From an uncultured Caryophanales bacterium (lineage in GTDB: Bacteria > Bacillota_I > Bacilli_A > RFN20 > CAG-826): a stretch of DNA of 64,000 nt. The notes under the pieces are model-generated. The model was not told the DNA's origin, ran no database searches, and saw only the letters and a program-made list of their open reading frames with translations. The stretch covers positions 41,218 through 105,217 of the forward strand of contig CAJJXG010000003.1 in NCBI GenBank assembly GCA_905197045.1. Direction: 5' to 3'. Shown piece after piece: positions 26,621-35,960 of the stretch. Each line of letters begins with the position of its first letter. Within the stretch, counting starts at the first letter, position 1. A program made the translations under genes and the position numbers.

Positions 26621-28351
26621 TTATATATTAAAATTTGCTGATTCTTTTTGCAAACTTACCATTTTTGTAAATTGACCATTTTTCTTGATTAATTCTTGTG
26701 GATTACCTTCTTCTGCAACTTTTCCTTCATTCAAAACAATTACTTTATCAGCATTTTCAATAGTCCTCATCCTATGAGCAATAACAATAACAGTTTTACC
26801 TTTTGTAGCATTAGAGATAGCTTCTTGAACTATCGTCTCATTTTCAGCATCTAATGATGCAGTTGCTTCATCAAGTAACACTATAGGAGCATCTTTTAAT
26901 AAAGCTCTAGCTATACTGATTCTTTGTCTTTCTCCGCCGCTTAATTCAGCACCATTTTCTCCTATATATGTGTTATAACCATCAGGTAGTTTAGATACAA
27001 ATTCATCACAATTTGCTTTTTTAGCTGCTTCGATAACTTCCTCATTTGTCGCATCTTTTTTACCAATACGGATATTTTCCATTATTGTATTGTTAAACAA
27101 ATTCACATCTTGGAAGACTATAGAATAGTTTTTTAAAAGACATTCTGGATCAATATTTTTAATTACTTCTCCTCCAAGTTTAATAGTTCCATCATCAACA
27201 TCCCAAAATCTAGAACAAAGTTTTGATATAGTTGATTTCCCGCATCCACTTGGACCAACAAGCGCAGTTACTTCACCTTGTTTAGCAGTAAAGGAAACAC
27301 CATTAATTACACTTTCATCCTTGTCATATCCAAATTTCACATCTTCGAAAGTAATATCATAATTGTTAGGCTTAAAATCATCTTTGCCAGTTTGAATTGG
27401 GCAATTATAAAATTCATTCATTCTTTCTATATTCAAAAAAGTAGAGTTTATTGCCGCTAAATTTTGAAGTGCTATTGCCATAGGTTCATAAAATCTAGAA
27501 ACGAGGAGTAAGAACATAAAGAAAATCATCATATCAAGCGAACCGTCAATAAGAAGAATTGAACATACTAAAGCTGTTGTAGCAATGCCAAATTTCAGAA
27601 TCATCTGAGCAGTTACCACGAATAAAGCTACGCCTAATTCTGACTGAATATGAAATTTCTCCACTAATCTAACATTTGTTTTAATTTTTTTCATATATTC
27701 TTTTTCTGAATTAGTAGCTTTTAAATCTTTTATAGTCTCAATGCACTCTTGAACATTATTTTGAAGCTCTAAATCAGCTTTGTCTTTCTTCCTATTAAAA
27801 TAGTTTTGTGCTTTTCTAGAAGCAAACACAATGAGTATAGATACCGGAACTACCCATAAAGAGGCAAGACCCATCCTCCAATCAGTAATAAATATAGGAA
27901 TCATTACTATAATCGTCGAAAGCATTGAACCATAAAAATTTGGCATAAAATGCGAAAAACTTTGCTCAATTGCAGTCGCATCATTCATAATAACGTGAGT
28001 CATATCAGTCAAATCTTTATGTGAAAAGAACGATAAAGGTAATTTTCTTAATCTTTCGGCTAAAGCTATTCTTCTTTTACCACTTTCCTTATAAGTAAGG
28101 AAATAAGAACAGTGATATTGAATATAGTAAATTAATCCTAACGCAACGATTATTCCTAAAGATCCAAAAATAAACAAATAATAATGATTAGCCGGAATTC
28201 CTTCCCCTAGAAGATCGTCTACTAAAATGTATAAAAGCCATACTGGTATCATCAAAGCAATATTGCTTAATACGTTCATTAATAGAGTTTTTATAAAATC
28301 TTTTGCACCCTGTTCGGTCAAAGCAAATTTATGCATGAGATATTTAAGCAT
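26621..28351 (-). CDS. ABC exporter, membrane + ATPase domains (heterodimer half 2)
   Basis: 576 residues: six-helix type I exporter domain (about 10-310) and ATPase with Walker A GPSGCGKST, signature LSGGERQR, Walker B VLLDEATASLDAENE and H-loop AHR. An in-frame start at 28411 is possible, but GGAGGGTTAAAA directly precedes ATG 28351, so I start there; it overlaps the end of its partner by 8 bases, so the two are coupled. Together with the next gene it should form a heterodimeric exporter of the IrtAB/YbtPQ/drug exporter type; the substrate is not visible. Confidence 0.9.
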   Translation of the reverse strand: MLKYLMHKFALTEQGAKDFIKTLLMNVLSNIALMIPVWLLYILVDDLLGEGIPANHYYLFIFGSLGIIVALGLIYYIQYHCSYFLTYKESGKRRIALAERLRKLPLSFFSHKDLTDMTHVIMNDATAIEQSFSHFMPNFYGSMLSTIIVMIPIFITDWRMGLASLWVVPVSILIVFASRKAQNYFNRKKDKADLELQNNVQECIETIKDLKATNSEKEYMKKIKTNVRLVEKFHIQSELGVALFVVTAQMILKFGIATTALVCSILLIDGSLDMMIFFMFLLLVSRFYEPMAIALQNLAAINSTFLNIERMNEFYNCPIQTGKDDFKPNNYDITFEDVKFGYDKDESVINGVSFTAKQGEVTALVGPSGCGKSTISKLCSRFWDVDDGTIKLGGEVIKNIDPECLLKNYSIVFQDVNLFNNTIMENIRIGKKDATNEEVIEAAKKANCDEFVSKLPDGYNTYIGENGAELSGGERQRISIARALLKDAPIVLLDEATASLDAENETIVQEAISNATKGKTVIVIAHRMRTIENADKVIVLNEGKVAEEGNPQELIKKNGQFTKMVSLQKESANFNI

Positions 28352-30116
28352 TTTTAACCCTCCATTTGATTGATTTTTGATAATCGTTCCACATTTTTGT
28401 ATAAATTCCATCTTCTTTTAACAATGAATCATGAGTTCCTTCTTCAACAATTTTTCCATCGTTAACAACAAGGATTTTGTCAGCATTTTTTATTGTTGAT
28501 AACCTGTGGGCAATCATAATGACTGTTTTATTTTTGCTTAGATTTTGAAATGCTTTTTGAATTAAATACTCATTTTCAGGATCAGAAAAAGCTGTAGCTT
28601 CATCTAAAATAATAATTTTAGAATTTTTTAAAATTGCTCGCGCAAGAGATATTCTTTGCATTTCTCCGCCCGATAAATATGTTCCTTTAGCGCCAATAAT
28701 AGTATTTAACCCATCAGGAAGTTTAGCAATTATGTCATTGCATTGAGCGAGTTTTAAAGCTTCATTAACCTCTTCTAAAGTCGCATCTTTTTTACCCATT
28801 CTTACGTTTTCAAGAATAGTATTTTTTAAAAGTTTTGAATCCTGAAAAACATAACTAATTTCATTCATCAAATCTTCTTTTTTTATGTTTCTTATATCAA
28901 CTCCACCGATAGAAATAGAGCCTTTTTCCACATCATAAAATCTATTAAGAAGACTAGCTATAGTACTTTTGCCTCCGCCACTAGGACCTACTAGAGCGGT
29001 AATCGAATTTTCTTTTGCAATAAAACTAATATCATTTAATGCGTATTTTTCTTTATTTTTATATTTGAAAAAGACACTATCAAACTTCACTTCATCTCCA
29101 TTTGGCTTTAAAGGATTAGAGGTTTCCTTTAATGGTTCAATAGATAGAACTGAATCTACTCTATTTAATGCATCTTCTACAATCATTGTATTTTCAGACA
29201 TATACATAACTCTTAAAAGGGTTGTTGATATAATCGGAGTAAAAACTATGTAGAAAATTAAATTTAAAATAAACGTTTGGTCGGTCGCCTTAACGCCAGA
29301 CACAATAAGAGCCATTGCTATAAGAAAGGCAAAAACGGAATTCACGCATATTTCAAAAGCAATCATCGGACCTCTGCATCTCTTTGTATATGAAATGCAA
29401 AAGTTAGAGTAATTATCAATCGCCCCTTTAAATCTTTTAAAAGTATAAATTGATTGATTAAAAGTCTTAACAATAGGAATTCCTCTAACATACTCAACAC
29501 CTTCATTGTTCATACTTTCCATAGCATTTTGATATTGAGCCATGTCATTTTTCATTTTTGGACCAACCATTTTAAACATGCATAAGAATCCAAGGATAAT
29601 TGGAATTAAAGAAACAAGACCAAGCCTATAATCAAATATAAATAATATAACTATAATAGCTAAAGGCATAAGAATGGCTTGAGCCATATCAGGAAGTTGA
29701 TGGGCTAAATAAGTCTCAGTCGCACTACTAGAATCTAAAATAATCTTTCTTAGCTTACCACTACCTTCCTCTTCTATTTCACCAACTGGTATCTTTGTAA
29801 GATGTTCTATTGCTTCTATTCTCATATTTCCAGCAATTCTAAAAGCTGCAATATGTGAACACATCAAAGCCCCAATATAAATAAGGATAGCAAGAATAGC
29901 AAATACGACAGCCATCCATCCATAAAACACCAAGTTAGTAGCTTTTGAAAAATCTGGTGCAACTTGCACTACATCACGAATAATAAAGTAAATATAAACA
30001 AATGGCATTATGGCAAAAACTCCACTAATTGCCGATAAAATGAGCGATAAATATGTAAGGACTTTATGCTTGCCAGCATAATGCATTAAGCGTGGAAATG
30101 CTTTTTCTTTTTTCAT
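28344..30116 (-). CDS. ABC exporter, membrane + ATPase domains (heterodimer half 1)
   Basis: 590 residues: exporter membrane domain (1-320, with FVYIYFIIRDVV) and ATPase with Walker A GPSGGGKST, signature LSGGEMQR and Walker B IILDEATAFSDPENE. The D-loop A-F-S-D-P-E-N-E form is seen in siderophore-type exporters/importers of the IrtA/YbtQ group, which makes a metal-chelator or peptide cargo possible. The gene overlaps the TetR gene by 4 bases and its partner by 8, so TetR-ABC-ABC is one operon controlled at the palindrome upstream of the TetR gene. Confidence 0.9.
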   Translation of the reverse strand: MKKEKAFPRLMHYAGKHKVLTYLSLILSAISGVFAIMPFVYIYFIIRDVVQVAPDFSKATNLVFYGWMAVVFAILAILIYIGALMCSHIAAFRIAGNMRIEAIEHLTKIPVGEIEEEGSGKLRKIILDSSSATETYLAHQLPDMAQAILMPLAIIVILFIFDYRLGLVSLIPIILGFLCMFKMVGPKMKNDMAQYQNAMESMNNEGVEYVRGIPIVKTFNQSIYTFKRFKGAIDNYSNFCISYTKRCRGPMIAFEICVNSVFAFLIAMALIVSGVKATDQTFILNLIFYIVFTPIISTTLLRVMYMSENTMIVEDALNRVDSVLSIEPLKETSNPLKPNGDEVKFDSVFFKYKNKEKYALNDISFIAKENSITALVGPSGGGKSTIASLLNRFYDVEKGSISIGGVDIRNIKKEDLMNEISYVFQDSKLLKNTILENVRMGKKDATLEEVNEALKLAQCNDIIAKLPDGLNTIIGAKGTYLSGGEMQRISLARAILKNSKIIILDEATAFSDPENEYLIQKAFQNLSKNKTVIMIAHRLSTIKNADKILVVNDGKIVEEGTHDSLLKEDGIYTKMWNDYQKSIKWRVKNA

Positions 30117-30739
30117 AAGTTCTCCTTAAAATTTAAACCTAATAAAACAGACCATCCAGCTTGGTTAAAAGCATAAATTTCATCAGCGTATTTTAATGCT
30201 TCTTCCTTTTTCATATCATGGTGAACTACTTCAAAAATACTTGCAAAAAATGACGTGCACAAAATATGTATCAAATCCTCACTTGGTTCTTTAACTTTTA
30301 TATTTTTAGCTTTTAATTCATTAATGAAACGATAAGTGTTTTCTACCTCTACATCTACTAAGCTATCAAGATAAAATTCGTATTTAGAGCCTCTACTTTT
30401 ACAAATAATAATCTTAAATGCATCGTAATGATCATAGATATAGTTTAAAAGAATATGTAACCCATTTTCTGTATAAGTTGTCATTTCATTCATTTGATTC
30501 TTTATTTCTTTTTTTGCAAAATCATTTTGAATTTGTTTAAAAGTTGCTAAAAGTTCTTCTGCTTCATTTCCAACGACTGCATCTAACATTTCAGCTTTAT
30601 CTAAAAAACGATAATATAAAGATCCTGTTGTTAGCTTCGCTTTCTTAGCAATATTTCTCATTGAAGCATCAATGTATCCAAGAGATAAAAATTCTTCCTT
30701 AGCTGCTTTAAGAATCTCTTCCATTATTTCTTCATTCAT
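30113..30739 (-). CDS. TetR/AcrR family regulator of the ABC exporter
   Basis: 208 residues with an N-terminal HTH (GYIDASMRNIAKKAKLTTGSLYYRFLDKAEML, about 22-53) of the TetR type and an all-helical ligand/dimer domain. Start ATG 30739 is 7 bases after AGGAGG. It is the first gene of a three-gene overlapping operon with the ABC exporter and lies next to a 31-bp palindrome that overlaps its own promoter, so it is likely an autorepressor that is released by an exporter substrate. Confidence 0.93.
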   Translation of the reverse strand: MNEEIMEEILKAAKEEFLSLGYIDASMRNIAKKAKLTTGSLYYRFLDKAEMLDAVVGNEAEELLATFKQIQNDFAKKEIKNQMNEMTTYTENGLHILLNYIYDHYDAFKIIICKSRGSKYEFYLDSLVDVEVENTYRFINELKAKNIKVKEPSEDLIHILCTSFFASIFEVVHHDMKKEEALKYADEIYAFNQAGWSVLLGLNFKENL

Positions 30740-30750
30740 TTAAATTCCTC

Positions 30751-30792
30751 CTATAACGGTGTTATTATAACACTGTTATAGATACGCAACAA
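30751..30792 (-). promoter_or_regulatory. TetR operator and operon promoter
   Basis: A 31-bp palindrome (30751-30781, centre 30766, one mismatched pair) with half-sites TAACGGTGTTA and TAACACTGTTA. The -10 TATAAT (30764-30769 on the minus strand) lies in its centre, and -35 TTGTTG (30787-30792) is 17 bases upstream. Repressor binding would block the promoter. Confidence 0.85.
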
Positions 30793-30837
30793 CAATTATG
30801 TTAGTTTTCGCTAACTAAAATGTTTTCATAAAAAATG

Positions 30838-30908
30838 CCCGATTTCTCGAGCAAATATCGTTAATTTTGAAACATTTACTTTGTATCAAAATGTTAGTCA
30901 TAAGATGA
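30838..30908 (-). repeat. Dispersed intergenic repeat, copy 2 (one half)
   Basis: Shares GATTTCTCGAGCAAATATC and TTTGTATCAAAATGTTAGT with copies at 26331 and 40320. It ends at the point where the truncated gene at 30904 begins. Confidence 0.65.
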
Positions 30909-31503
30909 GTTCTTTAATGAAGTAGCAAGTTTTGATTTAAAACTTGCTACTTCAAAATATAACGATACTTCTAGTGATGGTTATCTTATTTCTTCATTTA
31001 ATAAAGTTAATGGTGAATATGCTTTCCTATACGAAACAAGATTTGATGATTCACCTGAAGTTTCAATGAAAGAAAACCCTCTTGAATATAAAATCGATAT
31101 TAGGCTTGATGAAGAAACAAGTAAATATATATTAAATAACTATGAAGATGGGGTGCTTATTAATACTTCTTCTTTAGAAGAAAATGAAGCAATTAGTTAT
31201 ATAAAAGAATACGTTAACTCTTTTTATGATAGTTACTTAATATATGATTCTTTATATCTAAAAGGAATCATTGATGAAGGAAAAGAAAATAACTTCCTTC
31301 CTAAATATTTCATAAATGAAGAAACTCATGAAATTAAAGTAAGTTCTTCTCCTAGTGCTACTTATGAATTTAACTACGATCAGAATGGAGTTATCAAAAA
31401 CGCTATATACGCTTCTTCAATAAAAGAAAGTAAAGAAAATCCAGATTCTCAAACAAGCAAAATATATAGTGAGTTAGAGTTTAAATATACATTAAATAGT
31501 TGA
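30904..31503 (+). pseudogene. 5'-truncated surface-protein gene, unknown
   Basis: The frame is open from just after the TAA at 30901-30903, but no start with a ribosome binding site is present; the only ATG (31066) has none. About 199 codons remain, with a beta-rich acidic sequence (SSDGYLISSFNKVNGEYAFLYET, LDEETSKYILNNYEDG) like the extracellular lipoproteins in this window, but without signal sequence or lipobox. Its 5' edge coincides with the dispersed repeat, so it was probably broken by a repeat-linked event. Ends in TGA. A 15-bp perfect inverted repeat (30919-30953) lies inside. Confidence 0.5.
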
Positions 31504-31660
31504 GATTTGCGGGGAAAACGGATAAAAATGATAAATAATATAAAAATTGTTTATCTAAGAATAATAAAATAACTTTATAGAACAGAAAATATTTTCTTCA
31601 AGAAAAATATAAATCATAAATAAACAACTATTTATTTATGAAAAGATTTAAATTCAAAAA

Positions 31661-34411
31661 TTAAGATATAAGATTCTCGTTAATGGAACTTAATCCCTTT
31701 AACTTTGGCATTTTGTAATTATACAAATCTAAATCACTTAAATCCCGTATGTCTTCATCAAAAGAAAGAACATTCTTGAAAAAATCATATGAGTCAAGAT
31801 TTTCTGGTAAAAGGTTATTTATGGTTTCAACAGAAACATTATTAACATAAATTTCCCCATTGAAATATACTTCACTTGGTTTATATTTATCTGCTTCTGA
31901 ATATTCGCCAATCAATACAGTTTCACTATATTTGCCATTTGTTCTCATGTCATACCTAACATTAACTAAGCAATTTTCAACTATTAAATTGTCCTCTGTA
32001 ATATTATCGTCATTTAATGTTGTTATGCCAGCGACCGAAGAATTTCCTGATATTCTTGTAACGTTAACATACGAATTTTTAATTTGTCCAGATCTTGTTA
32101 AACTGCCGATAAAACCTGAAGCATTCCCTGTTGTTTCATCAATGTATTCAATATCACAGCTAATATTACCTTCAACGTAAGAGTTTTGAATATTACAGTA
32201 GCTTGCACACCCAGCAAATCCTCCAACATAATTACTTTTATCACTGTCAAAGTTATGAAATTCGTACCTTTTTAACTTCATTTCAACATAAGAATTAGAA
32301 AAGGATGAATCGATATTGAGATCAAAACTATAGCCTACGAAACCACCACATTTTCCATCATCAAAAATTCTATTAGCAGAAATTGAACCTATCGAAAAAC
32401 TTTTTGTAATATCAGCGAAAGGTAACCTTCCGAAAAAACCACCGGCGCATATTCCCGAATAACCCTCGTTGTTCGTAGTCTTCGAAGCATACAAATAACC
32501 TGTGAAGTTGCAAGAATTAATTCTTGAGTGCTCACAATCGCCCGCGAAGCCACCGATATAATTCGAACCAAAACATGGTTCAATTTCTACCCAAATATTG
32601 GCGTTTGAAGAACATTTATTTAATTCATTATAAATTGAATTATCAGTATAGCCGCCATAAAATGTTCCATAGCTTAATGCTTCTTCGTAGCCGCTATACA
32701 TATCAAAAATTTCACCATTAACATTTAAATTGAAACTACCGCTAGTTGATAAAGAATTAAATTGAGTACTAGCAACTCCTCCGAAAATTCCTCCTAAATA
32801 GCTCCAAAAAGCAAAAGAATCTTCTTCAGGCGATAAATTTTCACCAAAAGATACATCAATAGTACAATCAGTTAAGTTGATATTATTAAAAGTCCCAGTT
32901 GCATGTCCAGCTAATCCGCCAATAAGAATTGATGAAAATTGTATACTTGAAAAATTATCAGGTTGATCAAAAACGAAATTATCGTAACTAGCATCAATAG
33001 TTATATTCTTTAGATTAAAATTTTCGACATACAAATTGTCTCCTGCAATACAAGAAAAAAGACCGACCGAAATATTATTAGTTTCACTAATATTTATATT
33101 TGATAAGGTATGTCCGTTACCAAATAATCTGCCTGTAAAAGGATCATCTAAACTTCCGATTGGATTAATATCATATCCTGAAAAATCTAAATCTGAAGTA
33201 ATTACATAATTTCCATCTAAATTTGACGCGATATTTAAAAATTCATCAGGAGTATTAATTGCTTTTCCTACTACTGGATAAAGATTTACATCACGTAAAT
33301 CAATGTCCCATGGTTTTAGCATATTTCCTTCGGCATCAGTTAAGATATTTCCTTTATACGCCCATCCATAAAATAACTCACCATCAGGCAAAGTACTAGG
33401 AATCTCGAATTTCGTTTGGTCGCCCAAGCGTAATTTAATACTATCTAAACTGTCTAATTCTCCATCATTCATCCGTTCTTCTAAATAGAAATGTACATTG
33501 CTTTCAGCTTCAACCCATTTTCCTGTGAGTACAACGTCATCAATGCTATAGTACCAAGTCGAAGAAGTAGGTATTAAATCGTCATTTAAATACCACGCAA
33601 CCTCTTTGCCATCTTTTCTTATATAAGGAAGTTCATAAGACCAACCATAATTAATAACTACAGGATCAAATTCTCCTATTTCAGGAAAATCAAAATTAAC
33701 AGTGATTTTTTCTTTTGCCCATACAGCTTTTACCACAATATCCTCATAGTATTCCCAAGAAGTTGAACCATAAATTTCAACATCTCCGTAAAACCAGCCA
33801 ACAAATACATAGCCTTCTCTAGTTGGAGTAGGGAGATCGCCTATACTTGCATAATGATGGACTTCTTTACTTTCGACATCGCAAGTTCCACCATTTGGAT
33901 CAAAATAAATGATATTAACCATTTTTAGCCATTTTGCGGTAAGCGTCATATCTTGTTTTACTACATTGTCAAAGTTCCATTTTTCTTCGTTAAAATACCA
34001 GCCTTCTATATCGTAATCATCTTTATAAACTGAAGGTACGCTAACTCTTTCTCCAAAAGGAACATAGTTATAAAAAGACGTATTTTCATCCAATGTATCA
34101 AAATAAACAGAATAAGCAAACTTCTCCCGTTTTGGAATTAAAATTGTATCTTTTTCAAGCAGCGCTGTATCATCAACAGTTTCCCCAGTTTCTTTGTCAA
34201 TCCAATATTTAACTTTGTCTGTTCCGTTTTCAGGGTAATCCAAAAAGGCACTCTCTCCCATCATTATTTCAAAAGAATAATCATAACTATCAATACCAGT
34301 TTCGTAAGTTATTGTAATAAAACCATCTTCATTTGATTGGCTTCCTCCGCACGACACAATAAAGGAACTCAACAATAAACCAAATGATGTAATAAATAAA
34401 AATTTCCTCAT
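31661..34411 (-). CDS. Lipoprotein with InlB-type B-repeats and GLUG repeats, surface adhesin-like
   Basis: About 916 residues. Lipoprotein signal MRKFLFITSF...IVSC with C21. Residues about 30-300 hold Listeria-Bacteroides (InlB B)-type repeats (IEGWYFNEEKWNFDNVV..LTAKW; FVGWFYGDVE..VVKAVW). Residues about 430-760 hold repeated GLUG-like stretches (GGLAGHATGTFNN, GGFAGDCEHSRINSC, GGFAGCASYCN) typical of beta-helix adhesins. A GTG start at 34420 is part of GGGGTGAAAT, so ATG 34411 is used. Single gene, no operon partner. A cell-surface binding role is inferred from the repeats. Confidence 0.75.
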   Translation of the reverse strand: MRKFLFITSFGLLLSSFIVSCGGSQSNEDGFITITYETGIDSYDYSFEIMMGESAFLDYPENGTDKVKYWIDKETGETVDDTALLEKDTILIPKREKFAYSVYFDTLDENTSFYNYVPFGERVSVPSVYKDDYDIEGWYFNEEKWNFDNVVKQDMTLTAKWLKMVNIIYFDPNGGTCDVESKEVHHYASIGDLPTPTREGYVFVGWFYGDVEIYGSTSWEYYEDIVVKAVWAKEKITVNFDFPEIGEFDPVVINYGWSYELPYIRKDGKEVAWYLNDDLIPTSSTWYYSIDDVVLTGKWVEAESNVHFYLEERMNDGELDSLDSIKLRLGDQTKFEIPSTLPDGELFYGWAYKGNILTDAEGNMLKPWDIDLRDVNLYPVVGKAINTPDEFLNIASNLDGNYVITSDLDFSGYDINPIGSLDDPFTGRLFGNGHTLSNINISETNNISVGLFSCIAGDNLYVENFNLKNITIDASYDNFVFDQPDNFSSIQFSSILIGGLAGHATGTFNNINLTDCTIDVSFGENLSPEEDSFAFWSYLGGIFGGVASTQFNSLSTSGSFNLNVNGEIFDMYSGYEEALSYGTFYGGYTDNSIYNELNKCSSNANIWVEIEPCFGSNYIGGFAGDCEHSRINSCNFTGYLYASKTTNNEGYSGICAGGFFGRLPFADITKSFSIGSISANRIFDDGKCGGFVGYSFDLNIDSSFSNSYVEMKLKRYEFHNFDSDKSNYVGGFAGCASYCNIQNSYVEGNISCDIEYIDETTGNASGFIGSLTRSGQIKNSYVNVTRISGNSSVAGITTLNDDNITEDNLIVENCLVNVRYDMRTNGKYSETVLIGEYSEADKYKPSEVYFNGEIYVNNVSVETINNLLPENLDSYDFFKNVLSFDEDIRDLSDLDLYNYKMPKLKGLSSINENLIS

Positions 34412-34420
34412 ATATTTCAC

Positions 34421-35109
34421 CCCACAAGATTTTACTACCCAATAATTATAATTTCAATTTTTCCTGCAAAATATTTATTAGTAAATATTGCGATATTTAT
34501 CGTAATTATTGAATGGTCAGTTTAATAATCATCTTTTATACGGTTTTCTATTATGCAAAAAACTGAATTAGTCTTATTCCATAACATTAAAAAGATTAAA
34601 TTTTTGTCTTCTTCAAAAAAACATGATATAAAAAATAAGTCTTATTAAATTCATTTAACTAAACATTTAATAATATCCGAAAGGTATATTTTATCTTGCC
34701 ATTTATCTTGTCATTTCTAAGTCCACAATCACTATAATATGACACTTTTCGATAAAAATTTTCCGAGTTATTTTATCGAGTTTTTCTTAAGTAATTACTT
34801 GATTAAATAACCACGCTGAATAAGCAGAAAGTTCAAAATTCTTTCAATAAAAATCTTTTAAATCTAGAATTTATTCAGATTTACTTATTATGAAATGTGT
34901 TGTCTGTTATGCAATTTATTTCGCAATTATAGTTGCAATAATAAATACATTATTTTAATTATTCAAAATCTTAACAAAGAAATTTATCTCGAAATTTACT
35001 TAAAAAGAGAAAAAAATCATTAAAACGCATTTTATTCGAAGGATTAAATATTCCGCTGTTATATTTGTCTTAAAATTATGATACTATTTTTACAGCAAAG
35101 GAGAAAATT
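34421..35109. other. Long AT-rich region, nothing identified
   Basis: About 690 bases between the surface lipoprotein gene and the toxin-antitoxin pair. No gene longer than a few dozen codons, no clear hairpin or repeat. Probably holds the promoters of both neighbours. Confidence 0.4.
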
Positions 35110-35370
35110 ATGCCAAATATTAGACCTATTTCAGATTTAAGAAACTATACTGATGTCTTAAAAGATATCTCAGTTGGCGAACCCGTTTTTTTAACTAAAA
35201 ACGGAAGAGGACGTTATGCAATTGTAGATATGGAAGATTACGAACAAACACAAGCTATATTAAAATTAATGAATGAACTTTCAATCGGAGAAAAATCCGG
35301 AGAAGACGAAGGATGGGTTGACTCTGAAACTGCTGCAAAAATTCTCGGAATAAATAATGATAAAAATTAA
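35110..35370 (+). CDS. Antitoxin of the Phd/YefM family
   Basis: 86 residues. N-terminal DNA-binding part starts IRPISDLRNYTDVLKDISVGEPVFLTKNGRGRYAIVDMEDYE, the Phd/YefM-fold signature; the acidic C-terminal tail (EKSGEDEGWVDSE) would neutralise the toxin. AAAGGAGAAAATT precedes the ATG. It overlaps the toxin gene by 14 bases. Antitoxins of this type usually repress their own operon. Confidence 0.88.
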   Translation: MPNIRPISDLRNYTDVLKDISVGEPVFLTKNGRGRYAIVDMEDYEQTQAILKLMNELSIGEKSGEDEGWVDSETAAKILGINNDKN

Positions 35371-35686
35371 CTACTCAAACAAAGCATTAAAAGATCTTAA
35401 TGAAATCAAAACTTATTTAAGTTTTGATTTACAAAACGAAATTGTTGCAATAAAAACTATTTCAAAGATTTATAAAAGAATACTTTTATTAGAAAATTTT
35501 CTAGAAATAGGTTCTCCTGTTAAATTCAATTCGCGCTTTAAAACAAATTTTCGATATCTAATTTGTGATAAATACCTTATTTTTTATTACATAAAAAATG
35601 ATAATGTTTGTGTAGTACGTGTTTTGCACTCAAAACAAAACTATCTTCAAAAACTTTTTGATTTTGCCGATGATGAACTGAATTAA
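35357..35686 (+). CDS. Toxin of the RelE/ParE family
   Basis: 109 residues, normal size. INYSNKALKDLNEIKTYLSFDLQNEIVA at the N terminus, FKTNFRYLICDKYLIFYYIKNDNVCVVRVLHSKQNY at the C terminus, the form of plasmid-stabilisation/RelE-type mRNA interferases or ParE gyrase poisons. The start overlaps the antitoxin end (TA order is antitoxin then toxin), giving translational coupling. Which of the two activities it has cannot be told. Confidence 0.85.
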   Translation: MIKINYSNKALKDLNEIKTYLSFDLQNEIVAIKTISKIYKRILLLENFLEIGSPVKFNSRFKTNFRYLICDKYLIFYYIKNDNVCVVRVLHSKQNYLQKLFDFADDELN

Positions 35687-35813
35687 AAAAATTAATAAGA
35701 ATAATCATTCAATAAATTACATATAATCTTTTGCAGGTATAACCGAAGTAACCTTTGTCTTCCACAATAGTTAAAAATCCATAGCAACTGCTGCAGGTCC
35801 ATTTTTAAAAACT

Positions 35814-35892
35814 GTCTTTGTGCTATCGCTTTAATACAAAACGATACCCCTACTAACGAAATGATACCCTTACTAGAAAAACGAGACCTTTA
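35814..35892 (-). repeat. Dispersed intergenic repeat, copy 3 (other half)
   Basis: Shares ATCGCTTTAATACAAAA and ACCCCTACTA with the copy at 26331. Within it a unit of about 20 bases (GATACCC-TTACTAG form) repeats two to three times. Lies in the gap after the toxin gene, which otherwise holds only scraps of coding-like sequence (minus strand KNGPAAVAMDF). Confidence 0.6.
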
Positions 35893-35960
35893 AAAATGCA
35901 TATTTTATCGATGCTTTCGGAAAGAAATCATCTTCAATCATTATTTCTAATTTGGTAACG

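Noticed and set aside
28969..29253. Open frame on the plus strand inside the ABC exporter gene
   Set aside because: Antisense shadow of a highly conserved ATPase gene with no binding site or recognisable protein.
34421..35109. Hidden gene in the long AT-rich gap
   Set aside because: No frame with protein-like composition or start signal; only the toxin-antitoxin promoter is expected here.
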